Assembly (NCBI GenBank): GCA_047967505.1
Contig: CM106539.1
Source of the DNA: Dipteris shenzhenensis
Taxonomy: Eukaryota; Polypodiophyta; Polypodiopsida; Gleicheniales
Direction: 5' to 3' (one strand)
DNA length: 64,000 bases
Below the pieces are notes generated by a model. It had not been told where the DNA came from. It worked only from the letters and a program-made list of their open reading frames with translations, and did no database searches. Made by a program: the position numbers and the translations under genes. Within the stretch, counting starts at the first letter, position 1. Every line of letters starts with the position of its first letter. Positions 23,649-34,440 of this stretch are shown here, piece by piece.

Positions 23649-24600
23649 ATGGCTGAATACTCTTATGAAAAAACTTTTCAAAAGGATCGACCGGTTCAAT
23701 GGCAAAAGCAGGTTGAGGGTCAGCATGACCCCATGCATGATTTGGTTGAAGCACAACTGGTTTATGATGTCATGCACGAAGGATTTGTAGACACAAGGAA
23801 AGAGTGGAAAGACTCTATTCTATCGGTTGGTCTCATGGTTGAAGTGGATGAAATTGTGGATCCAGTTAGAGAATATGCCAAAAATGCAGTTATTTTATTT
23901 TTCCCAGGTCGGATGCCACCTGCTGCAGAGATAGGCAACTAGTTGACCTACACACTGGCTAGCTTGTTTTTTCGTAAGGTACACTATGCAGCTAGAGGCT
24001 TTTTTGAGGTCATTATGGTAGATGAGATTCACAAGCAAATGCTTTTGGAATATTCGCCACTCTTGTTTGGGCAGCAAATGGTGCACGTTTTGCCATGGTC
24101 CCCCACAAAAGATTATCAGGCTCTGATTCGACACAGATGTCCGGTCTGGGTAGAAGTTGTAGACTTCCTGCAATGCATGGCTTCACTCTTGCCAAAAATT
24201 GTAGCAACTTTAGGCAAAGTGGTTTGCCCACCGCGGCCTAATGGTAACTCTAATCGATTTTGCATTCTCTAGGATACTGATAATCCCACACCGAAATCTT
24301 ATTCAGTCATGGTGAACAACGTTGACATGGGAAGTGCATTTTATAAATTGAAATGGGGACTATTTGCAGGGGCTTGCTTTGAATGTAAAAAATTTGGGCA
24401 CATGGCTTCGCAGTGTCTAATGAATCAGCACAAAATGCCTCCTACTACTTTGCTTGCTCAGATGCCCAATAAGGATGTTCCTGCCTCTATTGGGAACAAA
24501 AATAAAGGTAACAGATAGTTTCTTGTGCATCAGAATAAAGGGAAAGCCCTAGTGGTTTCAAATGGGACTCCTTCTTCCCCTTTGCTTCTTGCTATTTAAT
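23649..24600 (+). pseudogene. LINE ORF1 (DUF4283 + CCHC zinc knuckle)
   Basis: The product begins MAEYSYEKTFQKDRPVQWQK. LVYDVMHEGFVDTRKEW and AVILFFPGRMPP follow, then after a stop SLFFRKVHYAARGFFEVIMV, HVLPWSPTKDYQ, CPVWVEVVDFLQC and PRPNGNSNRFCIL. These are the successive beta strands of plant DUF4283 proteins. After another stop, VMVNNVDMGSAF leads into CFECKKFGHMASQC, a perfect CX2CX4HX4C knuckle at about 24376-24417. ORF1 proteins of this kind bind RNA in LINE particles. In-frame stops at 23941, 24272 and 24518 separate the pieces within about 900 bp, all in + frames. The copy is decayed but recent enough for every block to be readable. Confidence 0.8.
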
Positions 24601-25019
24601 CCTCAGCAAAAGGACCAAAAAGTCCAATTGATGGATGGCAAAGTCCAAGAAAAGTTATTTCTGTTCGACGACCTCCACCCCTCACACTTGGAATGGTGCA
24701 TCTTCTAGTGGAAACTCTCCAGAGGTCAACTCAGGAATTGGAATCACATGGGCTGTAGTGACAGCTAGCAGAACCCTCTTCCCTAAAGAAGAGGTTGTTG
24801 TATTGCTATCCACTCCTCAGGCGAATGTTTCTTCCCAGGGAACAGGCCCTGACCGTGAGGTAGAATGTAGGGTTGACACCTTGAAGGTTGCTGCTATACA
24901 TAACTATTTTTTTCCTATAAGTATTTATAAATATGCTTGCTCATATCAAATGCCTTACCTTAAATGTTCAAGTAATGTGTGACAATAGGAAATGGAAAAA
25001 TAATGCTCTGCAATAGGGT

Positions 25020-26190
25020 GACAATACATCAGGAAATACTCATATGTTAACCTCCGAAAGGCATGCATGGTCTCAATTATTGATTCATCTTGATTTGGTT
25101 GATCTTTGGAAGGAATTGCAGCCTTTGTCACATGGATACACTTTTTAACATAATGCCCTTTCTTCTTATTAGGCACATCTAGACCGCTGGTATAGTGTAG
25201 CTCTGCAACAAAATGATGATTTTACATGCCAAATGTGGGTTGACTATGCCTATGTGCATTCTGATCATGCATCGTTATGGTTGAGGCTATCTTTTCATGA
25301 TATGCCAGATGATAGACTACCTCAAATGTGACATCTGATTATGAACAATAGCTATTTGCAGCATGTTGCTTTCAAGGCAATGGTTACTGAAACCTATCAT
25401 TCTCTATCTTCTCAGAGCTACTTTGATATTGATAATGCATGGGATTCTTTTGTTTCCAAAATGCAAGTTGTAATGAGAGGTTATGGCAAGTCTTACATGA
25501 AGACTCTGAGGGAAATTGTTGCTCAGGCTAAATTAACTTGCCAAGACCTCATTGAACTCAATCACTTTCATCCTTTGTCCTTGCATGAGCAAACAATACT
25601 ATACCAAGCTAAACATTGTCTCCAAATCAATGATCATAGGAAACTTTCTAAGTGGGAGACCAAAGCAAGACAAAGACCTTTCATAGATAAAGGCTATTCT
25701 TCCAAACAATTTTTTAAAAGCTTGCATCAAAAGAGATTAAAAACAAACATTTGCAGGGTGCTTATGCGTGATGGTTCATGGACTACATCACAGTCACAAC
25801 TTGCTTCTGTCTGTGTACATCATTTCTCTCAGCAATTTGGTTATGCAGATCCTCCCTCGCAGTAGGTTTTGTCTACAAGAAATTTACTTTTACAGCATGT
25901 TTCTCCTATTATCTCCACTACTCAAGCTTTGGAATTGGAGGAACTTTTTACTAAAAGGGAATTGTCAGATGCAATCAAATTCTATGGTAGATGGAAATCT
26001 CCAGGATGGGATGGTCTTACAGTTGAGTTTTTTTTAGAATATTGGCCTCTTTTAAAGCATACTTTGCTACATATGGTGAATTCTGCTTGGCAAAATCAGA
26101 AAATGCTAGACACATGGAAGAGAGGTCTTCTTAAACTCCTTCCAAAAAAGCAAATCTATGAATCTTTGGCTGATTGGAGATCTTGGAAAT
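25020..26190 (+). pseudogene. LINE ORF2 remnant (endonuclease tail + RT start)
   Basis: The C-terminal part of an EEP endonuclease is readable: ERHAWSQLLIHLDLVDLWKE, SHGYTF, HLDRWYS, and YVHSDHASLWLRL with the conserved S-D-H. The usual linker follows at 25341-25865 (FVSKMQVVMRGYGKSYMKTL; SLHQKRLKTNICRVLMRDGS). RT then begins: ELSDAIKFYGRWKSPGWDGL, FFLEYWPLLKH, WKRGLLKLLPKK and ADWR. The homology stops at ADWR (about 26185), before the catalytic FADD, and the N-terminal endonuclease half between about 24650 and 25020 is missing. The element therefore suffered both an internal deletion and a 3' truncation, unlike ordinary 5'-truncated LINEs. Confidence 0.8.
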
Positions 26191-27881
26191 CTTGCCACGG
26201 CAAGATTGCAGCGGAACCCATCCCCATTTCTGAGTGACATGGATTGGCATGGGAATGGGCCAAGGCATATGCAATGGGAAGCAAACATCTCAAGATTGGT
26301 CGTGCAATATGAGGAACACTTTGCAGTGGACTCCCAATCCAATTGACAACTGAGGCAACATATATATCTTCAAAGGTGCCTCTATGAAGGGCTCATTACA
26401 CTCATTTGTGGTGGCAGCTTGTGAATCATCATATTTTGCATTGCTAATCATCTTCTTTTGCATTACAACTTAAAAGTTGAGTCTATTTCAACTTGTTGAT
26501 CGTAATCTTCTTGCTTAGCCTTTGGGCTAGAAATATGCCTAGAATATAGCTGGGGCAGGGGGTAGATACTTATGCCAATAGTTGCCTACCATGTGGCCAA
26601 GTGAGACCTGCAAGGTAGGAATGGAGCTGCCCCACCAATCAATTATATAGACCGGGGTTGTATCTAATTGGTCGACTAACTAGTTGGTTGGTTTTGAGGG
26701 CATTTAGCCATATTAAAAGGCAAGCATTATGGGCTCACTATTCAAACACATGGAAACCAAAGTGAAGCTACATATAGCCTACCTCAAGTAACTATATAAG
26801 GGCTTTGGAGGCAGCTAATTGCAGCAAAGAAAGGGCTTAGATTGTCTTCACCATTGGTTTTCTACATATGGTAGCAAGGAAGATGAGATCAAGAGCAAGC
26901 ACTGCCTTACATGTGGATGTCTAGGAGGATCAACTTGAAGGTGTGTTTGTATGGCATGATGACGAGTCCCATCTCATCTCATAGGAAGCACATAGACTGA
27001 GTGTTTTGGAGGTGCCACGAAGGTAGGAGAACATCATATTTTGGTTAGTACAAGGGTCCACATTTTAGTGGGACATTGGAATTGTATTTTGTATTGTGTC
27101 CATGGAAATATATATTGTTAGTTCTACATCACTCTCATAAGCATCGTATTTTTACTTGCTTAAACATGTATGTTAAGTACACTTTAAGAAAATAAGTTTT
27201 TGATTCCACATATAGCACTACTATGTGATTTTCTAGGCTCTATCAGTCTTCCACTACATATACCCTCTATTGTGATTTCTAACAATCCTAAGTGTAGAGA
27301 TTGAATATTAGTAACCCTTTTTTCCTATTCTCATACTTCCTCATACATGTCGCATGTGTTAATTCTATTGTCCATGCTTCACTGATCCAAGATGATTGAT
27401 ACCTATGTCCTAGACTTTGATTACCAATTGTGGTGGAGGTGCTACTTCATTGTGTATCTACAGTACTTCCTGTACTATTTCCATTTCCCCCTTATTTTTG
27501 ATGTTGAAGAATTTCATCTCTAGAGAGGCAAGTCAAGCCTAAACGTCTCTAGAGAGACAACTCAAGCCTTAACCTATCTGATCTTTTACTGTAGGTAATA
27601 AACTTGTTCTTATGGGTCCAAACCCATAAGCTTGATTCAATGTCTTGGATAGTTTAGGCCATAGTAGGAGGGAGTTGGGGCAAAGGTAGTGATGGAAGCA
27701 TACAAGGGTCTCTTTTTCAGTTAGGGTGGCAAGAGCAACGGCCATTTTCTTCCTTTGTTCCACAGTGGCTAAGACTACACAAATCCCTTCGCTGTACATT
27801 AACCCTTGAGTTAGTTTAAGGGGTCAGAGGGCTTGGTGAGAGTCGACGTAAGAAACAAAAAACGAAGATTCGCGGTGGCAT
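26191..27881. other. Non-coding; possible LTR remnant near 26.8 kb
   Basis: No coding family is recognised. At 26804 TATATAAGGG is followed 50-70 bp later by TTCTACATATGGTAGCAAGG. This resembles an LTR promoter followed by an LTR end and a TGGTAGCA-type primer binding site. No matching second LTR was found, so this remains a suggestion. Confidence 0.35.
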
Positions 27882-28036
27882 GACCTAACCTTGTGAGACT
27901 GAGCTGAAGATCCTAGGTTGATGTGGCAAACTAGAGCAATGACATAGTGACTTGCTCACGACCTAACCTTGTGATTGAGCTGAAGATCCTGGGTTGATAT
28001 GGCAAACTAGAGCAATGACATAGTGACTTGCTCATG
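27882..28036. repeat. 78-bp tandem duplication
   Basis: GACCTAACCTTGTGA starts at 27882 and 27960 and a third copy begins at 28036 (GACCTAAG). The units are more than 90% alike by eye, sharing GGCAAACTAGAGCAATGACA and TAGTGACTTGCTCA. Confidence 0.9.
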
Positions 28037-28097
28037 ACCTAAGTAACTACCTCTACTTGTGGTGATGAACTCTTGTGTCCACATAGCACACCAATTT

Positions 28098-28135
28098 GCT
28101 GATGTGTGTGTGTGTGCGCACGTGTGTGTAGAGAT

Positions 28136-28171
<36 letters not shown>

Positions 28172-28172
28172 T

Positions 28173-28250
<78 letters not shown>

Positions 28251-28350
28251 CATACATACATATATACATACTTTTTTTTGGGTGAAATCATACATATACA
28301 CACACACACACACACACATACATATATACATACATACATACACACACTTT
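28098..28350. repeat. Compound microsatellite cluster
   Basis: In order: (GT)n at about 28102-28128, (GATA)n at about 28134-28172, (GA)n at about 28174-28246, (CATA)n, a T8 run, (AC)n at about 28299-28318, then (CATA)n again. Minus-strand open frames here read poly-Ser/Leu and are artefacts. A second (CT)n/(AC)n pair lies at 28494-28526. Confidence 0.95.
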
Positions 28351-28492
28351 TTTTAATATAGTGAAAGCTTTGATTGATTATATTGATTGATTATATTACA
28401 AGAATAGTCACCTTAAAAAAAGAGGCGCTACAAAATACATCAACTGAAGATCTCAGTATAAGCTGAATATACATCCTGATCTATTTGGCGAG

Positions 28493-28526
<34 letters not shown>

Positions 28527-28530
28527 ACAT

Positions 28531-28564
28531 TTGAGAGAGAGAGGAGCAACACCTCGAGATGCAA
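28531..28564 (-). repeat. Inverted partner of the 20192-20223 block
   Basis: It reads as TTGCATCTCGAGGTGTTGCT and onward on the minus strand. It lies directly between a microsatellite and the acidic ORF starting at 28599. See the entry at 20192. Confidence 0.75.
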
Positions 28565-28598
28565 TTGAGGCTTGGCCATCTTTGTGTGTAGAGAATGA

Positions 28599-29111
28599 AT
28601 GTTCGCAACCAAGTTGTATTTACATAGTCCATTGGGATACGAGCCCACCATGTCAAGTGCAAATGATCAAGAAGAAGCAAAAGTAGAGAAGTTCAATGTG
28701 AGCACTCTAACAATGAAAGGCCTTCAAAAGGCTCACCAGGAGTGTCAAGGCTTACCCATTGGGATGATATTTTTGGCAGATATTCTTTTCAGGGTTGCCA
28801 AATGTAATTTGGGAGATTTTTGCAGTGAAATCGAGAACTTGATGGAACTTCTAGACAAGAGAAACAATGGAGAAGCTAAGGAGAAAGCAGAAGGTGAGGA
28901 AGAAGCAGAAATTGAGGAAGCTAACGAAGAAGAAAAAGGAGAAGGTAACCACGTAATGCCAAGGGTATGTCAAATTAAAGTCAATGAATTAAAAAGTAAT
29001 AGCTTCTTTTGTTTCCTCATGGAACACATCAAATTGAAGACCCTGGACACTTGCATGCCCAGGGTGTTGGTGAAAAAAGCTTTTGAAGGTGAAAATAGAA
29101 GGGCAAGTTAA
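28599..29111 (+). CDS. Hypothetical acidic protein, 170 aa
   Basis: An intact frame of 170 codons starts at 28599, with a better-context internal Met at 28650 (CACCATGTC). Residues about 40-88 look globular (LQKAHQECQGLPIGMIFLAD, NLGDFCSEIENLMELLDKRN). They are followed by a strongly acidic Glu/Lys stretch at about 90-118, then a Cys-containing tail. No domain is recognised. It could be a fragment of a TE protein or an exon of a host gene. Single-exon integrity of this length in AT-rich DNA is mildly supportive. Its neighbours are microsatellites on the 5' side and non-coding DNA on the 3' side. Confidence 0.35.
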   Translation: MFATKLYLHSPLGYEPTMSSANDQEEAKVEKFNVSTLTMKGLQKAHQECQGLPIGMIFLADILFRVAKCNLGDFCSEIENLMELLDKRNNGEAKEKAEGEEEAEIEEANEEEKGEGNHVMPRVCQIKVNELKSNSFFCFLMEHIKLKTLDTCMPRVLVKKAFEGENRRAS

Positions 29112-31400
29112 CTGGGAAAATATTTTCAATTTGCAAGTTCAAGACCAAGTCGATAAGTTGAAAGCAGGGAAGCAAAAAGCATGTTGAGATGTTGGGGTCT
29201 ATTCTTATAGTCTTTCTTAGACTTTTTCATAATTGCTCTAGGCATCATAGCTCCAATTATAGGTTGCTGTTGTATGGAATTTTTTTCTTAACATTTAGCA
29301 TAGCATGAAATTTTTGTCAGTTTTAATAGCTAAATATGTAAGATACAACCATCATCATATACATCCCGACCTTACAAGGTGTTTCATGCTTGCCATGTAC
29401 TATCTTGTTCTACAAAGTGTATTTCAGCCTAGTGATTATACTCAAGAGACCTTGGAATTTTTGGAGGACCCCAAGTGCTTAGCAAGGCTGCTCAAGTATG
29501 ATAGAGGTTCGAGTACTTTTTTTTGGATTCTATCCTAAGTATTTCTCAAACTTGGTAGATATCAGAGTGGGTTCTCATGGGATTCAAAGGAAGGTGAAAC
29601 CAAAGGACTCATGAGTCATATGGTTTTAATTGGCTACTTATAGAGTCCCAAAAGTGCCTTTTGACCACCTTTTGGAAAAGTAACAAATTGGCTTGGAAAA
29701 ATAGTTATGGCTTTGATTTGGTTTGATTCCCTGAGTCAATTGTTAATAATTATGAATGATTTTAGTGGAGTAGAGAATAATAAATGCTTAGCATTTTATC
29801 TTCAAATGATTGTGACTTATGGAGAATCAAACCCCAAGTAGAGCTAAGTGGCTAGCCCACTAGGAGGTCATCCTTCATGAAAGTGTTAGTAACAAAGATG
29901 AACAATGCATTGAAAAAAATCTAGGTGATGCTTGAAACATAACAAAAGGATATTACATTTCAAAGCTCCTAAAAAATAATCTAGCAATATTTCCTCATTT
30001 TCAAAATTTGAAAATTCTATCTCTAGAATTAAAAATTTCACTCTCATCAATGTCATCACTACCGTCTACATGCTCCACGCCATTATCTTCATCATTTTCA
30101 TCTACTTCATCACAATTATTCTCATTTTCTTCTACTTCACATCCTTGTTGTTGAATGGCATCCAATCATGCTTTCTTACCTCACAACTATCCCAAGCCAA
30201 TAATTGACTTCATGTAAATCTTTAGTCAAGCAATCTTGAATGGAAAATGGTAAAATATGCTCCCATGGAATTGGTAAGGAATAGCTAAGATGTAGAAATT
30301 TATGTTTCATATACTACATTTCATATACTACATGACAAACCAAAACTAGATTATGTTAGTCATGGCACTTTAAGCTAGATAATTGATCATTAGTAAACAT
30401 GTTCCTAAAAGATGCTCCATATCTAGTAGGTGTCCTTATGGCTACCATTCTTTCCTTCACTAGTTGACACTCATTCTTAGATAAGATCCCCTATGTTCTT
30501 GAACAATTGCATGGGATCTAAAAGATCAACAATCTTTTAAAGATCTCCAATATGGCAAGGGTATAGAAAATGGACACATTATGTTTCATCCTATTTTCCC
30601 TTTGGATTTTCTATTCTCCTTTTTTCAAATTTGGCCCACTTTTTACATCAATATGCAAGATCTCTCCTAGATGTGCATTGCCTTATTTCTTGATTGCCAT
30701 CAAAATGTTGCCTATCCCTTGAGTGAAAGGGATCGTCCATTGGTCAAAATTTCATATAATTCATAAAAACCACTTAGATCCTTACTAAGTCTAGTACCCA
30801 ATTCTTCATTGCATGTTGGACATGCATGGTGATCCTTTGTTGAGAGACCTACAAAAGTATTTTTTTCAAACAACTAAACGGTATGCTTATCAATGGATCA
30901 ATATATATTTGAAAAGAACCATGGTAATAATATAATATATACATGAGCATAATCCCAAACTAGGATAAATCATGAATCATCCAAGTTAGTATGCCATGTA
31001 GTGTGAAATTTTGACTAATGGAGGCTCTAGTCCAAGTTGTGCAATTGAAATGAAAGGGAGCCAATTGTGAGGGGGTTGATATCAAGCCATCTTGCTAATC
31101 TCCCTCTTATAAGAAGGTTGCTTGTTAACACTCACGAAAGCACAAAATTGATTCTTCTAAAGGAAGTAGCCTTACAAACATGCTTGCATCTTGATGCCCA
31201 GACATTATTTCTATCCAAGGGAGCCAATTGAATCCATTTGACCAAATATATTGTTATTAGGATGACTTAACCATGCCAGTTTATATGATGCTTGAAAAGT
31301 CCTTTGTCCCTGCTTGAGAAAAAATTGTATAATCTTTTTGCTTTGAATTATATTTAGTATCATTTTTCTTTGCAAAAAATAAAAACAAAAAATTAATCCG
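29112..31400. other. AT-rich intergenic DNA
   Basis: Nothing recognisable was seen. The longest + frame (29305-29538, 77 codons) matches no known family. Confidence 0.5.
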
Positions 31401-33559
31401 TCCCCTCACCTCCATCTCTTACCTCTTTGTAGTGGGTCTTAGCGAGGTGACTCACATGTCGTGGGGTAGTTGAAGATATGCTGACGGAGTCTCCACTCCC
31501 GGCTACTCCTTGTGGGAGCAATACAAGTGTCACTCAAGCGGCCTTCAGATTGTTGCAATGCGGTTTCACGCAAGGAAGAGGGGAGGGGAGGGGAGAGGGA
31601 GAAGGGAGCAGGAAGAAGGGAAGAAGGAGGAGGGGGTGAAGGGGGATAGAGTGACAACCACAAAGGCACTATGATGAAACAAAAGAACAGCCAAAAACAC
31701 TCTCTTAGAAGACAAGAGGGAGATTGTATTCAACTTGGTGCAAACAAGAATGAAGACCAAAGTCAAACATTTGGTCTTTTATACGTGTCACCATTTGAAG
31801 GGAGGGCCAACCCTTTTCCTTTTTAGCACTCTCCCTCACATTACCGCATTACCACCAAGGGCTCTTGGGCCAACCCTTTTCCTTTTTAGCACTCTCCCTC
31901 AAAAATAGTGCTTGTGTTAACCATATTAGAGCACTTGGGAAAAACTTGGAATTAGGAGGTGGTCCTAACCGATTCCCAAATAGCGCTTGTGCTAGCCTCA
32001 TGCCTCTTAGGCTCGGGTGATTTGGGGCTCAAACTCCCTGAGCGCCCTCACACCTTCACTTATTTGGGGTTCGAACCCCGTAAACTAGGCTCAAAACCTG
32101 GAATGGGGAGGCTTAACTTTTATAAGACACCCCGCAACAACCCTGCACGTTGCCTGGAAGCCTTTGTTTCAGAATATTTGGGGAACAAAATCCCTGTGTT
32201 GAGTTGTACTCCTTTCATGTCTATTATCATTGGCGTAGCTATTTCCTTGGATGTGGGGTTGAAAAGTACAAGGTGCATGCACTCCTCGTGGCCCAGAAGT
32301 AGCAATCCAGCTATGTTGATGTGAGATGAGCGAGGTACGAGCGGTACTTCCAAAAATGTGTGGCATGCATATCTCGTAAGTGCAAAGGTGATGCCCATAG
32401 AGATTGCGGATGGGAAGGTAGAGGTGGAGGTTTTGGAACTGAGTTGGACCGACGTCGGGGTTCAAGACAATCTAGTTGGTCAGATTGTGGATGCGATCGT
32501 CGATGGGGCGACTGTGGGCGGGAAGATCGCAGAGGAGTAGGAGGATGAGTCGGTTGAAATGGAGGGCGGCGACGACGACTAGATCTTGCACTAAGCCGTA
32601 TGTGTTGTTGAATGACTGGAGGCGGAAACAAAAACCCTCCTATGTCATTTCTTTTGGAAAGTTGTACTTAGGAAAATTGTACAACACATTGGGGCCCTAT
32701 TGCTGGAGAGCTTGAAAGGCAGCCCAAGCCCAACGTCGTTCCATGGGCATGTAGAGTGGGTGGACTCGACAATCAATGGGCGCACTGTGTTAGTAGTGCC
32801 AAAATTTCTCCAGGTTCAAAAATGGGAGCTGCCAATTTGGCTATAGACCGTCGGCATCTATTGCATCGGTCGTGGGGATGACGGCATCTAGGATGAGGCT
32901 ATATCCTCCTCTCGTTCACTTGGGATATGCGCGATGCTAGTTGTCGAATGACTATGCTATGAACTGTGTGAGGGGACGCACCTCAAGAATTTCGTAGAGG
33001 TGGAGGTGGGAGCCCTCGAGTTGGCACTTCCAATGGTGCATTAATGCACTATATGGTAGCTCTTGAAAGGATTGCAAGTCCGGGCACCAATGAACATCTT
33101 CAAGGGGAGAAACTGGTGGTGATGGCAAAGCTTTGTCATCGGCAAGCGGCATGAGCTCTGGCTATGTGGGGCCTATAGGAGTCGCGACATCAGTGCTTTG
33201 TACAAAATGTGCTGCTTTGAGCAACGTGTTGAAGGCTTGATTAGGGAGGTCGACTGAAGCATTGTAGGAGATGGACTGAGAGGGTCCGTGTTGTGTGGTG
33301 GTGGTGTTGGAGGCATTAAACGAGTACTCGGGCACTATTTTCCGAGGGAGAGGAGGTTGGGCAGCTTGTTGGGTGGGTTGGGCAAGATCTAGGGGAGGCG
33401 ATAATGGAAAATCTACAAGTGGTATTAAAGAGGGTGACTACATTTTTTCCCTTATCCTCGGTTATTTCCTCAAGATATGCTACATGAATTGTTTCGAAAT
33501 TGCTCACCAAGGACTCAAGTGAATCTTGGAGAGCTTGTAGCACCCTATTACAGAGGATT
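31401..33559. other. Higher-GC repeat DNA, no gene named
   Basis: Composition changes sharply at about 31400. GGGCCAACCCTTTTCCTTTT plus TAGCACTCTCCCTCA occurs twice (about 31805 and 31871). A (GGGGA)n-like purine tract lies at 31575-31640. GGGGTTCGAACCCC at 32068-32081 matches a pol III B box. On the minus strand broken sense-like blocks (VSPLEDVHWCPDLQSFQELP; HHWKCQLEGSHLHLYEILEV) at about 32952-33152 look like a decayed protein continuous with the segment at 33.6-34.4 kb. Confidence 0.4.
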
Positions 33560-34440
33560 ATTATTCCAAGGGGTTGGTAGGTGGTGGGCTAGTAGGCCGC
33601 AAGGTGTCCTTGAGCTTGGACTGCTGTGAGGCTCGACCATAGGTCTGCATCCAATTTATGTCTTCATGCAAACTTTTAGGAATGCAAACCCATGGCGTGA
33701 GTTCCTCGGGCTTTGCGGGTTGCATCACTTCATCGTCCGCAGGATAATTAAGGGGACGCAATGATGATGCGGCACTAAGCTTGAAAATTAAGAAGAATAG
33801 GATATGCGAATAGGGTTTGGAGATTGGAGGGGCAGAGAAGAGATAGGGAAGTGGGCTAAAGGTTAAGAGAGAAATATGACATGGCTAAGATGGTTGGGTT
33901 GACAGTGGTCACGATTACGATGGAGAATAGTTTGGAGGGCATTAGGCAGAAGTGGAGTAGTGAGGTCTAGGTGGAAGATGAGGTTTTGTGCATGGAGTGC
34001 ATCAAAGTGCATTTGTAGGGTTTGGGTGATGGTGCATGGTGCAAGTGTGTACGTGGCTAATTGTGCAGACACCTCCCTATACATCCTGAACTTCTTTTGC
34101 TCATGGTCTTCCAACCCTGACTGAGATTGGCTAGTGATGCACTGGCTTTCGATTTCTTCTTGGAGGGAAATCGTGAGATTCCTCTCTTGCACAAGGAGAT
34201 CTTGTAAGGAGCAGATTTGTTGGTCGTGGGACTCCTATGAGTAGGTGTACCACTGCTCTACCTGAGCTTACTACTCCAGCATCGTGTGCAGGGCTAATTC
34301 TGCCTTGTCCACTTGGTTCATGAGCATTTGGGGACCAGGGATTCACTAGTGGCGAGGTCATCCTTGACCTTCGTAAGAGTGATCTCGAGCTCTTCCACCT
34401 TGGCCTAGTATTCTTCGGCTTGGTGTAGTGCAACATGGCC
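33560..34440 (-). pseudogene. Coiled-coil protein relic, probably TE-encoded
   Basis: Reading leftwards, frames join to give KVEELEITLTKVKDDLATSE, ICSLQDLLVQERNLTISLQE, EIESQCITSQSQSGLEDHEQ and MYREVSAQLATYTLAP, then ADDEVMQPAKPEELTPWVCI. The first part is a heptad-rich coiled coil, the second a soluble segment. Several stops and frame changes interrupt it. The arrangement resembles long coiled-coil gag-like proteins of plant retroelements, but no diagnostic motif was found. It may belong to the same minus-strand element as the open frame at 36399-37170. Confidence 0.4.

Noticed and set aside
28039-28343. Poly-Ser/Leu/Ile protein on the minus strand
   Set aside because: It is a translation of (GA)n, (GATA)n and (CATA)n microsatellites.
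32050-32090. tRNA or SINE promoter: GGTTCGAACCC (B box) in GGGGTTCGAACCCC
   Set aside because: No acceptor stem or anticodon arm can be folded and the A-box candidates fit poorly at the needed distance. No 3' tail or target duplication was seen.
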